Counted from the first letter of the stretch, positions 17,647 through 29,590 are shown. The stretch: 64,000 nt of DNA from Candidatus Peregrinibacteria bacterium GW2011_GWA2_33_10 (GCA_000989565.1 LBOO01000001.1:32032-96031), one strand, 5' to 3'. Program-made: numbers and translations. The notes: generated by a model from the letters alone, not told the origin.

Positions 17647-19011
17647 TTATCCTTTAAGATATTTCAAAACCAACTTTTCCGCCAACCCAACATATTTTGC
17701 AGGCGTTAAATTCAGTAAATTTTTTTTCGCAGCCGCGGGAATTTCCAATTTACTGATAAAATCCGAAATAGCTTTATTATCCAATTTCTTCCCGCGTGTT
17801 AATTCCTTTAATTTTTCATAAGGCTTTTCAACTTTATACTTACGCATAACCGTTTGAATGGGTTCAGCTAAAATCTCCCAATTATTATCCAAATCAATAA
17901 GCATCTTTTTTTCATTAACTTCCAATTTACTCAAGCCTTTCAATATGCTTTTATAAGCGATCAAACTGTAAGCAAAGGCTACTCCCGTATTTCGAAGAAC
18001 AGTAGAGTCCGTTAAATCGCGCTGCATTCTGGAAATCGGCAATTTTTCCGCTAAATGTTGAAATATCGCGTTTGCCAAACCTAAATTTCCTTCCGCGTTT
18101 TCAAAATCAATTGGATTAACCTTGTGAGGCATTGTGGAAGAACCAACCTCTCCTTCTTTTAATTTCTGTTTAAAATAATCCAAACTCACATAAGTCCAAA
18201 TATCACGGCACATATCAAGCAAAACTGTATTGATTCTCTGAAAATAATGAAAAATTTCCGCGATAAAATCATGAGATTCGATTTGCGTAGTATAAAAATT
18301 TGGAGTTAAAGACAAACTTTTAATGAATTTTTCACTTGCTTTTATCCAATCAATTTTTGGATAAGCGCTTAAATGCGCGTTATAATTACCAACCGCCCCA
18401 TTAATTTTTCCTAAAAATTCAATTTTAGTATTTTTAATTTGTCTTTCAATTCTGGAAATAAAAATTATAAATTCTTTACCCAAAGTCGTTGGAGTCGCGC
18501 TCTGCCCATGAGTTCGTGATAGCATTGGCATCTTTTTATAAATATTTGCTTTTAATCTTAAATTTTCCAATATTTTTTCCAAATTTGAATTAATCACATT
18601 GGAAAGAGATTCTTTAATCATCAAAGAATATGCCAAATTGGTAATGTCTTCCGAAGTACATGCAAAATGAATAAACTCGCTTAAATTATCAAGTTTTAAA
18701 TTTTTAAATTTTTCTTTAAGAAAATACTCAACCGCTTTCACGTCATGGTTGGTTACTTTTTCAATATTTTTCACCTCCTGAGCATCTTTAAATTCAAATT
18801 CTTGATAAATTGCTTTAAGTTTTTTAATCTCATCTTTCTTTAAAATTCTACTATTATCCAATTTCAATTCATTACATAAAAAAATAAACCATTCAATTTC
18901 CACCAAAACCCGATACTTAATCAAAGCATATTCGGAAAAATAATTGGACAATTCTGAAACTTTATCGCTATATCTGCCATCAAGGGGAGAAATGGATTGG
19001 AGAGTATTCAT
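17647..19011 (-). CDS. purB: adenylosuccinate lyase
   Basis: 'ISPLDGRYSDKV', 'FIHFACTSEDITNLAYSLM', 'GEVGSSTMPHKVNPIDFENAEGN'. Confidence 0.95.
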   Translation of the reverse strand: MNTLQSISPLDGRYSDKVSELSNYFSEYALIKYRVLVEIEWFIFLCNELKLDNSRILKKDEIKKLKAIYQEFEFKDAQEVKNIEKVTNHDVKAVEYFLKEKFKNLKLDNLSEFIHFACTSEDITNLAYSLMIKESLSNVINSNLEKILENLRLKANIYKKMPMLSRTHGQSATPTTLGKEFIIFISRIERQIKNTKIEFLGKINGAVGNYNAHLSAYPKIDWIKASEKFIKSLSLTPNFYTTQIESHDFIAEIFHYFQRINTVLLDMCRDIWTYVSLDYFKQKLKEGEVGSSTMPHKVNPIDFENAEGNLGLANAIFQHLAEKLPISRMQRDLTDSTVLRNTGVAFAYSLIAYKSILKGLSKLEVNEKKMLIDLDNNWEILAEPIQTVMRKYKVEKPYEKLKELTRGKKLDNKAISDFISKLEIPAAAKKNLLNLTPAKYVGLAEKLVLKYLKG

Positions 19012-19055
19012 GATTATAAATTATTACAATATAATATAGTGATCACTAAACAATA

Positions 19056-19505
19056 CTAAAACTTCTTCTTCATGTCTCCAATCGCTTTTATAACCCTATC
19101 CTTCATCTCATTATCAATTAATCCAAACATTTTTGCCACAAAATAAGCCGCGTTTGCCGGATCCACAATCGTGGCTACCGGAGTTTCGGATGGCATCATT
19201 AAACTGGAATTGATATTCACCATAAAATCTTCTTTTGTTTCCAAAGGTGGGCAGGCGATCACCGGAAAAATCGTATTCGCGGAAACCAATCCGGATAATG
19301 CGTTTGAACGTCCGGCCACTGTTATAAAACAAATCTGTTCTTCGGATTGATTATATTTTTCAATCAAATCAATAATCTTTTCCGGAACCTTATGCGCTGA
19401 AGCAACGTGTTCAATGTAATCGATTCTAAATCTATATAATTCTTTTGTAATTTTCGTTACAAAAGATTTATCTGTAGGAGAAGCATAAATAATCACAGCT
19501 TTCAT
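19056..19505 (-). CDS. purE: PurE, class II AIR carboxylase-like (resembles the AIRC part of metazoan PAICS)
   Basis: 'SAHKVPEKIIDLIEKY', 'FITVAGRSNALSGLVSANTIFPVIACPPL', 'SSLMMPSETPVATIVDPANAAYFVAKMFGL'. Confidence 0.85.
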   Translation of the reverse strand: MKAVIIYASPTDKSFVTKITKELYRFRIDYIEHVASAHKVPEKIIDLIEKYNQSEEQICFITVAGRSNALSGLVSANTIFPVIACPPLETKEDFMVNINSSLMMPSETPVATIVDPANAAYFVAKMFGLIDNEMKDRVIKAIGDMKKKF

Positions 19506-19558
19506 AATATTTTAAATTAAATTTATAAACATAAGTTATAGTTCCTGATCACCGGCAT

Positions 19559-20518
19559 TCAAATCCGTAAATTTTCCTTAATCCTTGCCGTCACATCCCC
19601 TACGTTTCCATCAAAACTCTGTCCTGTAATCAATTTATACGCCTCAATATAACGTCTGGCAGTTTCCGCTCTAACCTCTTCAGGAATCATCGGAATTTCT
19701 CCTTCTCCTCTAAATCCCCTTTCCGCAAGCCATTCTCTCAAATATTCTTTGTCAATTTTCTTTTGCTCAATTCCTTCCATAAATCTGATTTCATACTCAC
19801 TTTCAAACCAGAATCTCGACGAATCAGGGGTATGAATTTCATCTATCAATGTTAAATCGCCATTTTCATCAAAACCGAATTCATATTTTGTATCAACCAA
19901 TATTATCCCTTGTTTCGCGCAAATTTCAACTCCCCTCTGAAATAATTTCAAAGAAATATCAGCCAATTTATCCCATAAATCTTCAGTTATAATGCCTCTT
20001 TCAATCAATTCATCCGGAGAAATCGATTCATCATGATCACCTTTTTCCGCTTTTGTTGAAGGTGTTAAAATGGGAGTATCGAATTTTTGATTCTTTTTCA
20101 TTCCATCGGGAAGAATATTTCCACAAAAATTACGAACACCCCGTTCATAATTATACCAAGCTGAAGTGCTTGTTACACCGGTCAAATATCCCCTCACAAC
20201 CATTTCCAAAGCTAAAGGTTTGCATTCTTTCCCAATAATTACATTCGGATCAGGATAAGAAATTGCATGATTTTGAACTATATCTTTAGTTTTATCAAAC
20301 CAAAATTGAGCCATCCGATTTAAAACTTGTCCTTTAAACGGGATAGTACAAATAATTCTATCAAAAGCCGACAATCGATCAGTGGCAATCAAAATTCTTT
20401 TATAGCCTTGAGTATAGTTATCTCTAACTTTACCTTGATATTTAATACCTAAATTCGAAAAATCAGTCCCTTGCAAACAAAACGGTATCTGCGCCAAAAT
20501 AGTTTTTATATCAAGCAT
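19559..20518 (-). CDS. purC: phosphoribosylaminoimidazole-succinocarboxamide synthase
   Basis: 'YQGKVRDNYTQGYKRILIATDRLSAFDRII', 'EMVVRGYLTGVTSTSAW', 'LVDTKYEFGFDENGDLTLIDEIHTPDSSRFW'; start chosen at MLDIKT inside the longer ORF. Confidence 0.93.
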   Translation of the reverse strand: MLDIKTILAQIPFCLQGTDFSNLGIKYQGKVRDNYTQGYKRILIATDRLSAFDRIICTIPFKGQVLNRMAQFWFDKTKDIVQNHAISYPDPNVIIGKECKPLALEMVVRGYLTGVTSTSAWYNYERGVRNFCGNILPDGMKKNQKFDTPILTPSTKAEKGDHDESISPDELIERGIITEDLWDKLADISLKLFQRGVEICAKQGIILVDTKYEFGFDENGDLTLIDEIHTPDSSRFWFESEYEIRFMEGIEQKKIDKEYLREWLAERGFRGEGEIPMIPEEVRAETARRYIEAYKLITGQSFDGNVGDVTARIKENLRI

Positions 20519-20648
20519 AAATTTGAGATTACTTTTAAGGTTGATTTGATAATAAGTAAAAAAGATACATGAGGCAAGAGAAGGTGGAGTAACCACTCCC
20601 CTTTACATTTTTCCTCACCTCTGTTAATTCTAAATCGTCAATCAATAA

Positions 20649-21950
<1,302 letters not shown>

Positions 21951-21965
21951 AATTAATGATTTTTC

Positions 21966-22883
21966 CTAAATTTGTATAATATCATTCTTATTCAAAGCAT
22001 ATTCAGCTCTTAAAATCCTATGCGCTTGAATCAATTGATTATAAATTTCATCATTAATAATATTTAAAACTTTTCGGTTCAAATTTGCTAAAAGTCTTCT
22101 CGTCTTTTTATGTTTATTGTCAATCAATAAGACATTATTTAAATTTCTCACAGCATCATCATATTTTTTCTCCTTTAAAATACTATTGATTAATATATAT
22201 TTTTTTTCGATTAATGACTTCTTATGACTCAAATCTATTAAATGAAGTTTATTTTGCAGATCTAAAATAATTTTTTTAATTTTCCTGTCATCAGGAGCAA
22301 TATGATAAAGCTGCTCGAAATAATACAATGCCTTATCATAAAATTTCTTATCTATAAGCAACATCCCTGTGGGAAATTTGGATTTGATATATTGATATCT
22401 GGCTTTTTGATAAATTTTCAAAATCTTTTTGTTGCTTCGATCAAATTTAAAAAATTCATGGCATCCCCGAATCACCCCAGTATAATCCCTCTCTTTAAAC
22501 ATTTTCTTTAAAGTGTGAAAACTAAAATCAATAAATTTTTCGACTTCCTGTTCTGACTTTCTGTCCGCTAATTCTTTTAATTTTTCTATTTTGTCTTCCA
22601 AATTGGAATAACCCGGATAAATTGTATTTAAATCCAAATATATTTTTAATAATTTTTTATATTCCCGGTCATCCCATAAATATTTGGTTTGAGAGATTTT
22701 TCCATCAATTTCCTTTTTAATTTCCTTACTCAATCGCTTATTGACTTTATCCAAAAATCTATGCACTTTAGCATCATTAGGATTGCTGTCAGCCAAAAAA
22801 ATTGCTGCATCATAAGCTTTTTTAAATGCTTTCTCATCAATGAATTTTTCTATTTGAATAAAATAATCTTGAATATTGTTCAT
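21966..22883 (-). CDS. hypothetical TPR-like repeat protein
   Basis: Helical repeats ('KKAYDAAIFLADSNPNDAKVHRFL', 'DKALYYFEQLYHIAPDDRKIKKII', 'DDAVRNLNNVLLIDNKHKKTRRLL'). Confidence 0.65.
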   Translation of the reverse strand: MNNIQDYFIQIEKFIDEKAFKKAYDAAIFLADSNPNDAKVHRFLDKVNKRLSKEIKKEIDGKISQTKYLWDDREYKKLLKIYLDLNTIYPGYSNLEDKIEKLKELADRKSEQEVEKFIDFSFHTLKKMFKERDYTGVIRGCHEFFKFDRSNKKILKIYQKARYQYIKSKFPTGMLLIDKKFYDKALYYFEQLYHIAPDDRKIKKIILDLQNKLHLIDLSHKKSLIEKKYILINSILKEKKYDDAVRNLNNVLLIDNKHKKTRRLLANLNRKVLNIINDEIYNQLIQAHRILRAEYALNKNDIIQI

Positions 22884-22980
22884 TAAATTTATTATTGTAT
22901 TATATAATTTTACAACACAAAAAAGGAATTAACAATCATTTCGTAAATTCCGGATTAATATTTAAGAATGAAAAATATTC

Positions 22981-23739
22981 CTAATAATATTTTTCATAAA
23001 ATATATTCTCTTTTTCCTGCCCTTTACTAATTAATAAATTCTCTACATCCTCAATAAATTCCTTGCCACCACAAATATAAGCATCGAAATTTTTGAATTC
23101 CTTAAAATCTTCATCCAAGGCTTTTGTTACCCTGCCTTTTCGATAATCCATATCCACGTTTCCATTTTCTCGGCTTAAGCAAAGGTTAAATTTAATATTT
23201 GGATAAATTCTTATTAAATTTTCAATACAATCCTCACAAAAAAAATCATTTCTATTTTTAAGACCAAAATATACATTTATATTTTTTTTAATCCCCTTTC
23301 TTTGAATATAATCAATCATACTGTGAAATGGAGCAATTCCTGTTCCTCCTGCCACAAATAAAAGATCACGATCAGAATTTTCTCTTAAAATAAACTCACC
23401 CATAGGCCCTCTAAGCATAACCTCATCGCCGATTTTAAGTTGAGCAAGCCTTTTTGATCCCTCTCCGATCTTAATATGTTTTACCCAAAATAATAATTCT
23501 TTGTTGTTTAAAGGGCTGGAGGCAACCGAATAGGCTCGAAATAAAGGCTTTTCATCTTCATGCGGTATTTTAATTGTCACATACTGGCCTGCTTTAAAGT
23601 CAATACAATCAGGCTCGATTAATTCCAGCACAAACTCAAACACATCCTTACTTAAATATTTGAAACTTTTAACTTTAGATTTAAAATTTTGAATCATATG
23701 TATTTTTTTTTGAAAAATAACACTTAAAAACTTAATCAA
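22981..23739 (-). CDS. ferredoxin-NADP reductase-like FAD/NAD(P)-binding oxidoreductase
   Basis: 'FRAYSVASSP', 'GDEVMLRGPMGEFIL', 'LLFVAGGTGIAPFHSMI', 'YICGGKEFIEDV'. Confidence 0.85.
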   Translation of the reverse strand: MIKFLSVIFQKKIHMIQNFKSKVKSFKYLSKDVFEFVLELIEPDCIDFKAGQYVTIKIPHEDEKPLFRAYSVASSPLNNKELLFWVKHIKIGEGSKRLAQLKIGDEVMLRGPMGEFILRENSDRDLLFVAGGTGIAPFHSMIDYIQRKGIKKNINVYFGLKNRNDFFCEDCIENLIRIYPNIKFNLCLSRENGNVDMDYRKGRVTKALDEDFKEFKNFDAYICGGKEFIEDVENLLISKGQEKENIFYEKYY

Positions 23740-23897
23740 AGTAGATGTTTAATGCAACTATAATTTTTTTTATCTCCCTAAAAACAACAAATTATGTCAA
23801 TACAATTTTAAAAATATTTGTAATCTATTTTTTGATATACATAAAAAATCTGTTATGCTATAGTTAAAGATTCTATATAGTTTATAAAATTAATTCT

Positions 23898-24458
23898 ATG
23901 GTACTTACACCTTCAACAATGGTTACCCTGGGATCAAAAGCTCCGGAATTTCAGCTTAAAGATGTTGTTAGCGGAAAATTTTTTTCTCTATCGGAATTAA
24001 AATCGGAAACAGGGACCGTGATTATGTTTATATGCAATCATTGTCCTTATGTGAAGCATGTACAGGAAGAAATCGTTAATCTGGCAAATGATTTTAAAAA
24101 CAAAAATATCAGCTTTATAGCCATATCTTCCAATGACATTGAAACTTATCCTGAAGATGGACCTGAAAAAATGAAAGAAACAGCTTTGGAAAAAAAATAT
24201 CCGTTTCCCTATCTGTTTGATGAAACTCAAAACACCGCAAAAGCCTATAACGCGGCATGCACGCCTGATTTTTTTATTTATGACAAGGAATTGAAACTTA
24301 TTTATCGCGGACAATTGGACGATTCCCGCCCTGAAAACAACAAACCTATAACCGGAAATGACGTTCGAGAAGCTTTAAACAATGTTATAAATGGAAATTT
24401 AATAAATCCTAACCAAAAACCCAGCATGGGTTGCAATATTAAATGGAAAAAAGAATGA
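23898..24458 (+). CDS. thioredoxin-family/AhpC-TSA-like redoxin
   Basis: 'GSKAPEFQLKDV', 'MFICNHCPYVKHVQEEI', 'ACTPDFFIYDKELKLIYRGQLD'. Confidence 0.88.
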   Translation: MVLTPSTMVTLGSKAPEFQLKDVVSGKFFSLSELKSETGTVIMFICNHCPYVKHVQEEIVNLANDFKNKNISFIAISSNDIETYPEDGPEKMKETALEKKYPFPYLFDETQNTAKAYNAACTPDFFIYDKELKLIYRGQLDDSRPENNKPITGNDVREALNNVINGNLINPNQKPSMGCNIKWKKE

Positions 24459-25009
24459 TGTTTGACCCAATTAAGATTCTGGAAAAATATTCGAATTCAC
24501 AAAAAAAAGCTTTAAAAATTCTATTACATCATGGCCGATTGGTTAAAAATAAAGCTCTTGAAATAGCTGAGCATTTCACTTTAGATAAAATAGACTTAAA
24601 ATTTATCGAAGAAGCTGCGATATTACATGACATAGGAATATTTTTTGTTAATGCTCCTGAAATTGGTTGTTATGGAGATAAACCGTATATCGCACACGGA
24701 TATTTAGGTAGAGAAGTACTGGAAAAAGAAGGTCTGCCAAAACACGCCCTTGCTGCGGAGCGACATACAGGAATGGGAATTCATAAAGAAGAAATAATAA
24801 TAAAAAATCTACCCCTGCCATATCGTGATTTTATCCCTATCTCATGGGAAGAAAAAATACTTTGCTATGCGGATAAATTCTACTCCAAAAATCCCGAAAG
24901 AAAATATCCTGAATTAACATTGAAGGAAATAGAAAAACATTTAAGAGAAATTGGAGAAGAAAAATGGAAATTATTTGAAGAGTGGAGAAAAATATTTGAA
25001 GGTAAATGA
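24443..25009 (+). CDS. HD-domain phosphohydrolase
   Basis: 'AAILHDIGIF', 'AHGYLGREVL', 'ERHTGMGI'; overlaps the upstream gene by 16 nt. Confidence 0.8.
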   Translation: MEKRMMFDPIKILEKYSNSQKKALKILLHHGRLVKNKALEIAEHFTLDKIDLKFIEEAAILHDIGIFFVNAPEIGCYGDKPYIAHGYLGREVLEKEGLPKHALAAERHTGMGIHKEEIIIKNLPLPYRDFIPISWEEKILCYADKFYSKNPERKYPELTLKEIEKHLREIGEEKWKLFEEWRKIFEGK

Positions 25010-25080
25010 TCAGGAATCAGCGATCAGCGATCAGGAAGCCTGCAATGCGGGGACATTATCTCTGATATCTGATCGCTGAC
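25008..25080. repeat. intergenic GATCAG/CTGATC hairpin repeat (family B), copy 1
   Basis: CAGCGATCAG…CTGATCGCTG perfect inverted repeat with internal GATCAGGAAGCCTGCAATGCGGGGACATTAT core shared with 32421..32450. Confidence 0.75.
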
Positions 25081-25100
25081 ACTAAATTAATCTACCCCAT

Positions 25101-26156
25101 ATGCCCATTGCAGTTCTCACCTCCGGCGGTGTCGACAGTTCTGTCGCACTAAAACTACTTAAAGATCATGGTCATGAAGTAACTGCGTTTTACTTAAAAA
25201 TTTGGCTTGAGGATGAACTTTCATATCTTAACAATTGCCCTTGGGCAGAAGATTTGAAATACGTTCAGGAAATTTGTGAAAAAAACAAAATACCTCTGGA
25301 AATAATAAACATGCAAAAAGATTATTACGATCAGGTGGTCTCTTATGCGATTTCTGAACTGAAATCCGGCAGAACCCCCAATCCTGACATATTATGCAAT
25401 CAAAGAATAAAATTCGGTGCTTTTTACGATAAAATAGACAAAAGATTCGATAAAATAGCAACAGGCCATTACGCGCAAATTGAAGAAAAAGAAAATTATT
25501 TTTATTTAAAACGCGCTCCTGATCCGATAAAAGATCAAACCTATTTTTTGTCGCACTTAAGCCAAGAACAATTAAAAAGAGCAATGTTCCCAATCGGACA
25601 TTTAGAAAAAAAAGTAGTTAGATTTTTGGCGGAAAAATTCAATTTACCCAATAAAAATCGCAAAGACAGCCAAGGAATCTGCTTTTTGGGCAAATTAAAA
25701 TTCAACGAATTTGTAAAACATCATCTTAAAAGTAAAAAAGGAGAAATAATCGAACTCGAGACAAATAAAGTTTTAGGCATACATGAAGGATTTTGGTTCT
25801 TTACCTCGGGCCAGAGAAAAGGAATAAAACTCTCAGGCGGCCCTTATTTTGTAGTGAAAAAAAATATTGAAAAAAATATTGTTTACGTTTCCAAAAAATA
25901 TTTTGAAGAAGATAAAATCCGAAATGAATTCATAGTAAAAAATATTAACTGGATCACTCAAAATCCACCAGAGAAATCAAATCTAAAAGTAAAAATCAGA
26001 CATGGAGAAAATGAATATAAATGTAAAATTGAAAAAATCAATGAAATGAATCAATACAAAGTCCGAATTTCCGGCCAAGATCAAGGTCTGGCATCCGGCC
26101 AATTCGCGGTTTTTTATGAAGATGAATATTGTTTGGGTGGAGGAGTAATAATCTGA
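25101..26156 (+). CDS. mnmA: tRNA-specific 2-thiouridylase MnmA
   Basis: 'VLTSGGVDSSVALKLL', 'GRTPNPDILCNQRIKFGAF', 'ATGHYAQ', 'KDSQGICFLG'. Confidence 0.94.
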   Translation: MPIAVLTSGGVDSSVALKLLKDHGHEVTAFYLKIWLEDELSYLNNCPWAEDLKYVQEICEKNKIPLEIINMQKDYYDQVVSYAISELKSGRTPNPDILCNQRIKFGAFYDKIDKRFDKIATGHYAQIEEKENYFYLKRAPDPIKDQTYFLSHLSQEQLKRAMFPIGHLEKKVVRFLAEKFNLPNKNRKDSQGICFLGKLKFNEFVKHHLKSKKGEIIELETNKVLGIHEGFWFFTSGQRKGIKLSGGPYFVVKKNIEKNIVYVSKKYFEEDKIRNEFIVKNINWITQNPPEKSNLKVKIRHGENEYKCKIEKINEMNQYKVRISGQDQGLASGQFAVFYEDEYCLGGGVII

Positions 26157-26263
26157 AAAAAATGGAAAAAATAGATAAAAATATTGAAAATGCATTACTT
26201 CAAAAAATTGAATATCAATTTAATAACAAAATTTAATAGATGTAACTAAACTCTGCTTACGTT

Positions 26264-28894
26264 TTACAACCCCTTCAACTTCTGCTCTAATTTTTTCAAA
26301 TTAATTAGCGAAATCTCCAATTTTTCCATTTCTCTTTTCACAACATCTTTTGGTGCGTTTCTAACAAATCCCTGATTATCCAGCTTTTTTTCCAAAAACG
26401 ATATTATTTCTTCTTCGGATTTTATTTCTTTATAAAGTCGCTCCTTTTCTTTTTCCAAATCAATTAAAGCATCCAGCGGCAGAAAAATTTCCACACCCTG
26501 AATCACTTTTGATGCCGATTTAGAGATTGGTTTTCCTTTATTTTGAATTTGAATATCTTTTAAACCGGCCATTTTTTCCAAAATTTCCTTTTTTTCGTGC
26601 AAAACTTCCAAATGCTCCTCGCTATAAATTACCGCTTCGATTTTTCTTGTCGGATCTACTTTATATTCCGCTCTAATACTGCGGATTGCCGTAATAATAT
26701 CCATTATAATATTAATTTTCTTTTCCTCATTCCTAAAAATATATTCTTTTTTGAATTCCGGCCAATCTTCAATAATAAGCATGTTTTTCGATCCTGTATT
26801 CTTCCAAAGAACCTCTGTAACAAAAGGAATAAATGGATGTAAAAGTTTTAAAATCGTCTTTAAAACATAAATTAAAACACCCGGATTTAATTTAACCTTT
26901 GACATTTCCAGATACCAATCGCAAAATTCCAGCCAAATAAAATCATAAAGTATATTTCCGGCTTCAGAATATTTATGAGTTTCCATATCCTTTGTAATTT
27001 TTTTTATCAAATTTTGAGTTCTTGTTAAAATCCATTTATCTGCGCTATTTAAGTTTTTTAAATCAATTTCCGCTTTTAAATCTTCCTCATTCAAATTCAT
27101 CAAAGCAAATCTGCTGGCGTTCCAAATTTTATTCACAAAATTTCTAAAACCCGCGATCTTTTCTTCATATAAACGAATATCATTACCAGGTGTAGCACCC
27201 ACAATTAAACTCAGGCGAACCGCGTCAGCCCCATATTTACTTATCATGTCGAGTGGATCAATTCCATTGCCTAAAGACTTGCTCATTTTTCTTCCTTGTT
27301 TATCACGCACCAATCCGTGCAAATATACGGTTTTAAAAGGAATTTCATTCAAATGATATGTTGACATAATAATCATTCTAGCTACCCAAAAAAACAAAAT
27401 ATCATAACCCGTTTCCATCACAGAAGTAGGATGAAAATGTTTTAATTCATCGGTTTTTTCCGGCCATCCCAATGTCGAAAAAGTCCATAAGCCTGAGGAA
27501 AACCACGTATCTAAAGTATCCGGATCCTGCTTTAATTTAACATTTCCACATTTAGGACATTTTTTAGGCGCATCTTTAGAAATAATAATCTCTCCACAAC
27601 CATTATTATCTTTTTCACAATAATAAACCGGTATTCTATGCCCAAACCAAATTTGGCGAGAAATACACCAATCTCTTAAATTTTCCATCCAATGAAAATA
27701 GGTTTTATTAAACCTTTTAGGAATAATTTCAATTTCTCCGTTTTTAACAACGCTGACAGCTTTTTCTTTAATGGATTTTTTACTTTTACCCTCATTAATA
27801 ACCTTTTTATTAACATCAATAAACCATTGTTTGGAAACCAAAGGTTCAATTGTTGAGCCACAGCGATAACAGACAGAAAGTTTATGAATATAATTTTCAT
27901 CAATTTTCTCAACCAAACCTTTTTTTCTCAATTTCTCGACAATCGCTTCTCTCGCCTCATAAGCATTCTTACCCGCGAACTCCCCCGCGGAACTCGTCAA
28001 ATTACCTTTTTCATCAATAATCTGAACAATTTCCAGTTTATGTTTTTTGGCAATTTCAAAATCCACAAAAGAATGTGCCGGCGTAATAGTCATGGCTCCT
28101 GATCCGAATTCAGGATCTGCGGCATTATCCGCAATAAATTTTGCTGTAATGTTACCTTCAATCCATTCAACTTCCATTTCTTTGCCAATATACTTTTTAT
28201 ATCGCTTATCATCAGGATGAACAACAATAATTTTATCCAAAAATTTGGTTTCAGGCCTTGCTGTACCAATAATAACCGGTCCATATTTAAAATAATAAAA
28301 TTTGGCCTTTTCTTCCCTATATTCAACTTCATCATCCGCTAAAGTACTGGAACATCTCGGACACCAATTAACGATTCTATTCCCGCGATAAATCACGCCA
28401 TCATGATACATTTTAATAAAAGCTTCGGTTACAGCCTCGCTCAAACCTTCATCCAAAGTATATCTCTCTCTTGACCAATCACAGCTCGCTCCCATTTTCC
28501 TCACCTGATTGCGAATAATACTCTGAGAGTCAGCAACAAATTTATGAACCCGGTCCAAAAACTTTTTTCTTCCCAAATCATGTCTTGTCAAACCTTCTTC
28601 AGCAATAATCTTCTCCACTTTATTTTGTGTTGCTATGGAAGCATGATCTGTCCCCGGCAGCCAAAGAACGCTATAACCACACATTCTCTTATACCTGATC
28701 ATAATATCCTCAATCGCCAGCATGGTTGCGTGACCCAAATGTAAAGTTCCGGTTGCGTTCGGCGGTGGCATACTTATTGAAAAAGGCTTTTTTCCGGTAT
28801 TGACTTCAGGTGTAAATAAACCTAATGTTTCCCACGTTTGATAAATAAAATCTTCATATTCCTGCGAACTATACGCTTTAGGCAATTCTTTCAT
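26264..28894 (-). CDS. valS: valyl-tRNA synthetase
   Basis: 'SMPPPNATGTLHLGHATM', 'LPGTDHASIATQNKVE', 'GRKMSKSLGNGIDPLDMI', C-terminal coiled coil; start chosen at MKELPKAYS. Confidence 0.94.
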   Translation of the reverse strand: MKELPKAYSSQEYEDFIYQTWETLGLFTPEVNTGKKPFSISMPPPNATGTLHLGHATMLAIEDIMIRYKRMCGYSVLWLPGTDHASIATQNKVEKIIAEEGLTRHDLGRKKFLDRVHKFVADSQSIIRNQVRKMGASCDWSRERYTLDEGLSEAVTEAFIKMYHDGVIYRGNRIVNWCPRCSSTLADDEVEYREEKAKFYYFKYGPVIIGTARPETKFLDKIIVVHPDDKRYKKYIGKEMEVEWIEGNITAKFIADNAADPEFGSGAMTITPAHSFVDFEIAKKHKLEIVQIIDEKGNLTSSAGEFAGKNAYEAREAIVEKLRKKGLVEKIDENYIHKLSVCYRCGSTIEPLVSKQWFIDVNKKVINEGKSKKSIKEKAVSVVKNGEIEIIPKRFNKTYFHWMENLRDWCISRQIWFGHRIPVYYCEKDNNGCGEIIISKDAPKKCPKCGNVKLKQDPDTLDTWFSSGLWTFSTLGWPEKTDELKHFHPTSVMETGYDILFFWVARMIIMSTYHLNEIPFKTVYLHGLVRDKQGRKMSKSLGNGIDPLDMISKYGADAVRLSLIVGATPGNDIRLYEEKIAGFRNFVNKIWNASRFALMNLNEEDLKAEIDLKNLNSADKWILTRTQNLIKKITKDMETHKYSEAGNILYDFIWLEFCDWYLEMSKVKLNPGVLIYVLKTILKLLHPFIPFVTEVLWKNTGSKNMLIIEDWPEFKKEYIFRNEEKKINIIMDIITAIRSIRAEYKVDPTRKIEAVIYSEEHLEVLHEKKEILEKMAGLKDIQIQNKGKPISKSASKVIQGVEIFLPLDALIDLEKEKERLYKEIKSEEEIISFLEKKLDNQGFVRNAPKDVVKREMEKLEISLINLKKLEQKLKGL

Positions 28895-28967
28895 TTTAAT
28901 TTTTTTAAAATACAAGCAAGCTATATATAACAAAAAATCTCCTAAAAACCAAATTTTAAAAAACAAC

Positions 28968-28995
28968 TTGACAAATCAGACAAAAGAAGTAAAAT
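28968..28995 (+). promoter_or_regulatory. putative promoter TTGACA-N16-TAAAAT
   Basis: Consensus-like hexamers upstream of 29056..29568. Confidence 0.55.
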
Positions 28996-29055
28996 TTCTA
29001 TTGAAAGATTAATTCTTTTAATTTATGTTAATTAACTAAAAAAATAAATTAAAAA

Positions 29056-29568
29056 ATGAGTGATCAAAATATAAAACTTGGAGAAAATCATGAAAAAACC
29101 ACGGAGCAGTCATATTATGCTGATATAAATAAAGATTCAGATAATTTTGAAAATTTTGGACACTCTGAGGCCTCGGAATTCACTGAAAGTATTGATTTTT
29201 CAGGAGAAAAAATTTCAGAATCCGGAGAAAGTAAGGAAAATGAAAAGAAAACATCGCCTATATCAAAAAAAACCGTAAAAAAAGATGATCAAAATAAACA
29301 AGCTATTTTTCGGTCATTATTAATCAACACAAAACAATCCAGAGGAAAACTGGAAGGAGATCTGAAAAAACATTATTTTCAGGAATTAAAAAAACTTAAA
29401 AAAGAAGCTAAAAAATTAAAAAACAAACCTCATTTAGCTTATCAATTCACTGAAACATGGTCAAAAATCAAGGCTTTATATCAAAACATAAGCTCTCTCG
29501 CGACCATGACCTACGATACATTAAAAAAATTGTGGCTAAAAGTCGTACACGGAATCACAGTAAATTAA
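29056..29568 (+). CDS. hypothetical protein with acidic N-terminus and Lys-rich coiled coil
   Basis: ORF with promoter-like sequence upstream and terminator downstream. Confidence 0.65.
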   Translation: MSDQNIKLGENHEKTTEQSYYADINKDSDNFENFGHSEASEFTESIDFSGEKISESGESKENEKKTSPISKKTVKKDDQNKQAIFRSLLINTKQSRGKLEGDLKKHYFQELKKLKKEAKKLKNKPHLAYQFTETWSKIKALYQNISSLATMTYDTLKKLWLKVVHGITVN

Positions 29569-29590
29569 TTTACCAAATTAAAATTACATA

